Source of the DNA: Gammaproteobacteria bacterium
GTDB lineage: Bacteria > Pseudomonadota > Gammaproteobacteria > Xanthomonadales > Xanthomonadaceae
Assembly (NCBI GenBank): GCA_025356635.1
Contig: JANXRY010000031.1
Span: forward strand, 1-46,263
Direction: 5' to 3'
DNA length: 46,263 nt
Shown: positions 39,020 through 46,263 of the stretch, one piece after another
Numbering within the stretch: position 1 is the stretch's first letter
Layout: every line of letters begins with the position of its first letter
Notes under the pieces: generated by a model
Told to the model about the DNA's origin: nothing
The model's input: only the letters and a program-made list of their open reading frames with translations
Databases searched by the model: none
Position numbers and translations under genes: made by a program

Positions 39020-39879
39020 GCATCGACAACGTGATTTCCGCCCGCGGCCTGAGCAAGCGCTACGGCAGCTCGGTTGCCGTCGACAATATCAGTTTCGACA
39101 TCCCGGCCGGTCGCATCGTCGGGCTGATCGGCCCGAACGGCTCGGGCAAGACTACGACCCTGAAGGCCGCCCTCGGCCTGATCCCGTTCGATGGCGAATT
39201 GAAGGTGCTCGGCCTGGATCCGCGCAGCCAGCGCGATGAATTGATGCAGCAGGTCTGCTTCATCGCCGACGTGGCGATCCTGCCGCGTTGGCTGAAGGTC
39301 AAGGATGCGGTCGATTTCGTCGCTGGCGTGCACCCGAAGTTCGATCGCACCAAGGCCGAGCGTTATCTGGCGCATACCAAGCTGAAACCTTCGATGAAGG
39401 TCAAGCAGATGTCCAAGGGCATGATCGTGCAACTGCACCTGGCGCTGGTGATGGCGATCGACGCCAGACTGCTGGTGCTGGACGAACCGACCCTGGGCCT
39501 GGACATCCTCTACCGCAAGCAGTTCTACCAGAACCTTCTGGAAGATTACTTCGACGAGAACAAGACCATCATCGTCACCACCCACCAGGTCGAGGAGATC
39601 GAACACATCCTCAGCGACCTGATGTTCATCCGCGACGGCAAGATCGTGCTGTCGGCAACGATGGACGATGTCGGTGAGCGCTTTGTCGAAGTGATGGTCC
39701 CGGCGGACAAGGTCGAAAGTGCACGTGCCCTGAAGCCCATCGACGAGCGCCAGGTGTTCGGCAAGTCGGTGATGCTGTTCGATGGCATCGCGAGGACGCA
39801 ATTGGCCGAACTGGGCGAAACCCGCAATCCGGGCATCGCTGACCTGTTCGTCGCCACCATGAAAGGAACCTACGCATGA
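39016..39879 (+). CDS. ABC transporter ATP-binding protein (YtrB-like)
   Basis: A 287-residue ATPase. Walker A is GPNGSGKTT (39-47) and Walker B LLVLDEPTLGLD. The signature motif is the divergent MSKGM in place of LSGGQ, as in other ATPases linked to YtrA regulators. The residues after about 210 form an extra C-terminal domain (VEVMVPADKVESARALKPI). The GTG start overlaps the regulator stop, and its own stop overlaps the permease start, so all three are translationally coupled. It should energise the 321-residue permease encoded next, most likely as an exporter. Confidence 0.94.
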   Translation: MSIDNVISARGLSKRYGSSVAVDNISFDIPAGRIVGLIGPNGSGKTTTLKAALGLIPFDGELKVLGLDPRSQRDELMQQVCFIADVAILPRWLKVKDAVDFVAGVHPKFDRTKAERYLAHTKLKPSMKVKQMSKGMIVQLHLALVMAIDARLLVLDEPTLGLDILYRKQFYQNLLEDYFDENKTIIVTTHQVEEIEHILSDLMFIRDGKIVLSATMDDVGERFVEVMVPADKVESARALKPIDERQVFGKSVMLFDGIARTQLAELGETRNPGIADLFVATMKGTYA

Positions 39880-40841
39880 ACACGATGAAGTGGCTGGTCA
39901 AACGCGAATTCTGGGAACACAAGGGCGGCTTTTTCTGGGCCCCGGCCGTGGTCGGCGCGATCATGACCCTGTTCCTCGCCGTGACCCTGATCATTGGCGT
40001 CACCATGGGCAAGCAGCACGGCATCAATATCAATGGCGTGCAGATGAACAGCTTGTCCGACGCCATGAACGCCAGCGAGCGCGCCCAGTTCCTGCAGGCG
40101 CTCACCCATGGCTACATGAGTACCGGCGCGCCGCTGTTGCTGGTGCTCGGCTTCACAGTCTTCTTCTTTTGCCTGGGAAGCCTGTACGACGAACGCAAGG
40201 ACCGGAGCGTGCTGTTCTGGAAATCACTTCCCGTCTCCGATGGCGAAACAGTTTTGTCGAAGGTGTTCACAGCGTTGGTCGCGGCACCGATGCTCACATT
40301 GGTCTTCGCCACAATCGTCAGCATGCTGGCACTGCTGTTCATGGCTACTGCGGCAGCGTTCATGGGGCTGAATGTCTTCGGCGCCGTACTGTCCTCGCCC
40401 GCAGTCTATCTGGCACCCTTCCAGATCGTGGCGGTCCTGCCGGTATATATCGTCTGGGCTTTGCCCACGGTCGGCTGGCTGATGCTGGTCTCGTCATGGG
40501 CGCGCACCAAGCCATTCCTGTGGGCGGTCGGCGTTCCGCTGCTGACAGCGGCGCTGCTCAGCTGGTTCAACGCCATGTTCGATTTCAACTGGAACATTGG
40601 CTGGTTCTGGCAGCACATCGTGGCTCGTGGTCTGGTCAGCGTTGCCCCCGGCTCCTGGTTCGGATTCATGAATGCCCAGGCCGGCGTGTACTCGGCCTCA
40701 CATGAGAACGCCAACCTGGGAACACTGGTGATCGAGTCGTGGCAGGTGTTCACCTCGGCCAACATCTGGATCGGTGCCGCTGCCGGCTCGGCGATGATCT
40801 ACGCCGCCGCCCGTATTCGCCGCTGGAAAGACGAAGGCTGA
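39876..40841 (+). CDS. ABC-2 type transporter permease
   Basis: A 321-residue inner-membrane protein with about six or seven spans (APAVVGAIMTLFLAVTLIIGV, LLLVLGFTVFFFCLGSLYDER, LVFATIVSMLALLFMATAAAF, VAVLPVYIVWALPTVGWLML). The stretch YDERKDRSVLFWKSLPVSD is characteristic of ABC-2 permeases in YtrA-type clusters. A soluble loop of about 35 residues follows the first span (KQHGININGVQMNSLSD). It starts within the ATPase stop codon. The substrate is unknown; relatives are induced by cell-wall-active peptides. Confidence 0.9.
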   Translation: MNTMKWLVKREFWEHKGGFFWAPAVVGAIMTLFLAVTLIIGVTMGKQHGININGVQMNSLSDAMNASERAQFLQALTHGYMSTGAPLLLVLGFTVFFFCLGSLYDERKDRSVLFWKSLPVSDGETVLSKVFTALVAAPMLTLVFATIVSMLALLFMATAAAFMGLNVFGAVLSSPAVYLAPFQIVAVLPVYIVWALPTVGWLMLVSSWARTKPFLWAVGVPLLTAALLSWFNAMFDFNWNIGWFWQHIVARGLVSVAPGSWFGFMNAQAGVYSASHENANLGTLVIESWQVFTSANIWIGAAAGSAMIYAAARIRRWKDEG

Positions 40842-40889
40842 TTCACTCAGCACATCAGCTGCAACGCATCCAACTTCAGGAGACTGACC

Positions 40890-41357
40890 ATGAAAGCTAG
40901 AACGATCGGCTTGGCTACGGCCCTGGTACTTGCGACGTTTTCCGCCGATGCCAAGCCAATCCAGCTAAAGGCCAGCCTGGCCGCGGAAAACCGCAGCTTC
41001 GTCGGTACCTGGCAAGCAAAACAAGTATCGGACTACAGCACGCGCAACTACGACAACACCGTCCTCGTGCTGACGCCGGACGGCAACGCCTTGTTCAAGC
41101 ATTGCGCCAAGCATCTGGTCGGTAGCACCAGCCACGTATCCGGGACAAGTCTTACCGACCTCGTCATCGGGGCCATCGCCGATGGCCAGTTGACCCTGGC
41201 GAAACCTTCCTTCCCCAATGTTCCGGAGCAAACCTTCCAGTTGGACAGCGCGCCGTATCGGGAAAATGGCCAGTGGTACATGGTCCTGGACGGAACGGTG
41301 TTGCGGAAACTGGGCGCCACCGAGAAGAGCGACTTCGCCACCTGGGAGTGCCCATGA
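40890..41357 (+). CDS. Hypothetical secreted protein
   Basis: A 155-residue protein with an N-terminal signal (ARTIGLATALVLATFSADA) and a small mature domain of about 135 residues rich in beta-type sequence (SFVGTWQAKQVSDYSTRN, NTVLVLTPDGNALFKHCA, YMVLDGTVLRKLG). The 'GTW' opening and overall strand pattern suggest a small lipocalin-like barrel, but that is only an impression. It carries two cysteines, one in the middle (KHCAK) and one near the C-terminus (WECP), which could form a disulfide. GAGA-type bases 10 or so upstream serve as a weak ribosome binding site. It is 48 bases after the permease gene and overlaps the next gene by 4 bases. Confidence 0.75.
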   Translation: MKARTIGLATALVLATFSADAKPIQLKASLAAENRSFVGTWQAKQVSDYSTRNYDNTVLVLTPDGNALFKHCAKHLVGSTSHVSGTSLTDLVIGAIADGQLTLAKPSFPNVPEQTFQLDSAPYRENGQWYMVLDGTVLRKLGATEKSDFATWECP

Positions 41358-41950
41358 ACGCCAATCGACAACTCGCTCCTGTCGCTTTGCTGTTGGCCAC
41401 CCTGGTTGCCGCAGGTTGCAACAGAACCGACTCCACCAGCGCGCCGACCTCCGCCGGTACGCAACCGGCCAGCTCCGGCGGAATGTTCGCCGGCCTCGCC
41501 AGCGAAGCGCAGAAAAAAATCGCTGAACAGAACCTATCGATCGGCAACGACAGCAGTAGCCTGCCCAAGGCCGAGCTAACCCCGCAGGGCGACCTGTTGA
41601 TCGCCGGCAACAAGGTCGCGGTCACGCCCGAACTGCACGCTCTTTTGGTCAGGCATCGGGAACTGCTGGAACGGGTCGCCGTCGCAGGAGTCCAGGTTGG
41701 CATGCAAGGCGTGGACTTGGCCGGCAAGGCCATTGGCAACGCCATCAGTGGCGCCATTTCCGGCGACAACACCGCCGCCCAGTCGCGAATAGATACCGAT
41801 GCCGCGAAGATAAAGGTCACTGCCCGCCAGTTGTGCGAGGAATTGCCGGCGTTGCTGGACTCCCAGCAGAAACTGGCAGCCGCGCTGCCAGAATTCCGTC
41901 CTTACGCCAGCATGACTACGGACAACGTCAAGGACTGCCACTCCGACTGA
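41354..41950 (+). CDS. Hypothetical lipoprotein, last gene of the YtrA-type operon
   Basis: A 198-residue predicted lipoprotein. The signal ends in LVAAGC (lipobox), followed by a Ser/Thr-rich linker, then a domain with LTPQGDLLIAGNKVAVTPEL, a long helix (HRELLERVAVAGVQVGMQGVDL), a glycine/alanine zipper-like stretch (AGKAIGNAISGAISGD) that could insert into or pack against a membrane, and a final helical part with two cysteines. It faintly recalls DUF2884/YggN proteins in the 'LLIAGNKVAVTPEL' region, which is not secure. The ATG overlaps the previous stop. With the secreted protein before it, it may be an envelope partner of the ABC transporter. Confidence 0.75.
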   Translation: MNANRQLAPVALLLATLVAAGCNRTDSTSAPTSAGTQPASSGGMFAGLASEAQKKIAEQNLSIGNDSSSLPKAELTPQGDLLIAGNKVAVTPELHALLVRHRELLERVAVAGVQVGMQGVDLAGKAIGNAISGAISGDNTAAQSRIDTDAAKIKVTARQLCEELPALLDSQQKLAAALPEFRPYASMTTDNVKDCHSD

Positions 41951-41960
41951 TCATCCCGCC

Positions 41961-44788
<2,828 letters not shown>

Positions 44789-44792
44789 GCCA

Positions 44793-45974
44793 GTGATCGA
44801 AACCACTGCCACCGCCAAGCATTTCCTAGGCCTCCCGGTCGCAAAGTTCCTGCGCGAGTACTGGCAAAAAAAGCCGCTGCTGATTCGTCAGGCGTTTCCG
44901 AACTATCAAGCCCCGCTGACACCAGAGGATCTCGCCGGTCTGGCCTGCGAAGAAGCAGCGTTGTCGCGATTGGTAATCCACGATCGCAAGAAAGATTCCT
45001 GGACCTTGCGCAACGGCCCCTTCGCTGAAAAAGAATTCCCCAAACTCGGAAAGAAGGACTGGACCTTGCTGGTTCAGGACATGGACAAGTGGGATAGGGA
45101 CGTGCGCGCGCTGCTCGCGCATTTTCATTTCCTGCCGGCCTGGCGCGTCGACGACATCATGATCAGTTTTGCGGCTCCCGGAGGATCGGTCGGCCCGCAC
45201 GTGGACCAGTACGACGTCTTCCTGCTGCAGGCGCAGGGCCATCGGCGCTGGCAGATCGACACGCATCCCGATGCGCCGCGCGGCTTCCGGCCGGATGTCG
45301 AGTTGAAGCTGTTGCAGAGATTCACGCCTTCGCACGAATGGGTGCTCGGGCCCGGCGACATGCTCTACCTGCCGCCCGGCGTGCCACACCATGGCGAGGC
45401 GGTGGATGCCTGCATGACGTTCTCGGTCGGCATGCGCGCACCATCGCAGGCGGAATTGATCGTCGATCTCGCCGAAGAGCTTGCTGGCGCCCTGCCCGAC
45501 GAGGCGCGCTACACCGATCCGGGGCTGGAAACAGTCGACGACCCGTTCGAAATCGACGCTGCGGCGCTGGCGCGCGTCGATGTCGCGCTCGCCGCCTGGC
45601 AGAAAATGACGCCGGCACAGAAATCCGACTGGTTTGGCCGCTACATCACCCGCTACCGCAGCTCAGGCGAGATCACGGCCGCAGCGAAAACGCCGGACCT
45701 GGCCGCGGTGGCGACGGCACTGGCCAAAGGCGGCACCTTGCTTCGGCATCCGTTCGTGCGAAGTGCCTGGGCCCGCCAAGGCAAGCAGGCGCGGCTATTC
45801 GTCAATGGCGAGTCCTTCGCGATGGGCTTGGCTTCCGCCAAGCTATTGGCGAGTCGCGATCAGGTTGACGAGGCGTCGTTCGCACACCTCGACGACGATG
45901 CTCGCGCGGCTCTGGAAATGCTGCTCCAGCGCGGGCACTACCAATTGCAACGGCCACGAAAACCACGCCGATGA
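44793..45974 (+). CDS. roxA: Ribosomal protein L16 arginine hydroxylase (cupin/JmjC oxygenase)
   Basis: A 393-residue Fe(II)/2-oxoglutarate oxygenase of the YcfD/RoxA family, which hydroxylates an arginine of ribosomal protein L16. The N-terminal FLGLPVAKFLREYWQKKPLLIRQ opening is characteristic. Iron ligands are His136 and Asp138 (GPHVDQYDVFLLQ) and a later His in LPPGVPHHGEAVD (199-200). The C-terminal part contains the dimerisation and winged-helix regions. I chose GTG at 44793, 4 bases after purB, since the upstream TTG at 44772 overlaps purB; neither has a strong ribosome binding site. The stop overlaps the start of the acetyltransferase remnant. Confidence 0.93.
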   Translation: MIETTATAKHFLGLPVAKFLREYWQKKPLLIRQAFPNYQAPLTPEDLAGLACEEAALSRLVIHDRKKDSWTLRNGPFAEKEFPKLGKKDWTLLVQDMDKWDRDVRALLAHFHFLPAWRVDDIMISFAAPGGSVGPHVDQYDVFLLQAQGHRRWQIDTHPDAPRGFRPDVELKLLQRFTPSHEWVLGPGDMLYLPPGVPHHGEAVDACMTFSVGMRAPSQAELIVDLAEELAGALPDEARYTDPGLETVDDPFEIDAAALARVDVALAAWQKMTPAQKSDWFGRYITRYRSSGEITAAAKTPDLAAVATALAKGGTLLRHPFVRSAWARQGKQARLFVNGESFAMGLASAKLLASRDQVDEASFAHLDDDARAALEMLLQRGHYQLQRPRKPRR

Positions 45975-46263
45975 ACATGCCACTGAGCGTCGAATTCCAC
46001 GTCGAACCAGCCGACTACACGACCGATTTCCAGGACCTGCGCAGCGTCCGCGAGACGGTTTTCGTGGTCGAACAGCAGGTGCCGCTGAAACTGGAGTGGG
46101 ATGAACTGGACCCGCGCTGCCACCACATGCTAGCTCGCGATCGCGAACATCGGCCGATCGGCACCGGCCGGCTCACTCCCGAGCACTAGATCGGACGCAT
46201 GGCCGTGCTCAAGGAATGGCGCGGCCAAGGCGTTGGCGAAGCCCTGCTGCAAGCGCTGATCGA
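45971..46263 (+). pseudogene. GNAT N-acetyltransferase interrupted by an in-frame amber codon (3' end outside window)
   Basis: The frame opens at ATG 45971, overlapping the roxA stop, and encodes a GNAT (ElaA/YjcF-like) N-terminal half: VRETVFVVEQQVPLKLEWDE, then DPRCHHMLARD and PIGTGRL. TAG at 46187-46189 ends it after 72 codons. The same frame continues without a gap into a textbook acetyl-CoA-binding segment (IGRMAVLKEWRGQGVGEALL) to the window edge. One base change (AAG lysine to TAG) explains the break. It may be a young pseudogene, a sequencing error, or rarely a suppressed stop; an internal ATG at 46199 lacks the N-terminal strands. Confidence 0.88.

Overview
The window is GC-rich, gene-dense chromosomal DNA from a gammaproteobacterium, most likely of the order Lysobacterales (Xanthomonadales). 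This placement is an inference from gene content: a meta-cleavage kynurenine cluster, a large GdhB-type glutamate dehydrogenase, an ArsR-methyltransferase regulator next to metH, a YtrA-type GntR operon, and the purB-roxA-acetyltransferase order. I see no rRNA, tRNA, CRISPR array, phage or insertion sequence. No stretch above 300 bases lacks a gene. The longest gap is 228 bases (38184-38411); it carries a promoter and an operator dyad.

Layout. 1-13258 (+) is one very tightly packed run. It holds the 3' part of asnS, two small unknown genes, a PaiB-like flavoprotein, an unusual SDR, and a kynurenine-degradation block: aldehyde dehydrogenase, beta-carbonic anhydrase, RidA-type deaminase, 3-hydroxyanthranilate dioxygenase, ACMS decarboxylase, kynureninase and kynurenine 3-monooxygenase. 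Exonuclease I, a DUF2461 protein and an MFS transporter follow. Together the block takes kynurenine through 3-hydroxyanthranilate and 2-aminomuconate to 4-oxalocrotonate. 13277-15179 (-) holds a membrane/TPR-like protein and a SnoaL-like lipoprotein. 15193-20683 (-) is a putrescine uptake and oxidation operon with the E. coli ydcSTUV-patD gene order and an internal terminator after the binding-protein gene. 20781-23543 holds a 5'-nucleotidase (-) and an acyltransferase-SGNH protein (+).

23545-23608 is a near-perfect palindrome between convergent genes. It ends a minus-strand operon of acyl-CoA dehydrogenase, NAD-glutamate dehydrogenase and NAD kinase (30489-23621). 30530-35271 (+) is an ArsR-methyltransferase regulator coupled to metH, with a 9-bp inverted repeat at the regulator's ribosome binding site. 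35278-38183 (-) holds DUF2058, SlyX, UDP-glucose dehydrogenase and a secreted FKBP isomerase.

38340-41950 (+) is the most interesting accessory unit: a small membrane peptide, a YtrA-type GntR repressor, an ABC ATPase, its permease, a secreted protein and a lipoprotein. It is driven by a consensus-like promoter overlapped by a 22-bp dyad, and looks like an autorepressed envelope-stress or peptide-response transporter with uncharacterised accessory proteins. The end of the window has divergent fumC and purB, then the ribosomal oxygenase gene roxA, coupled to a GNAT acetyltransferase gene interrupted by an in-frame amber codon.
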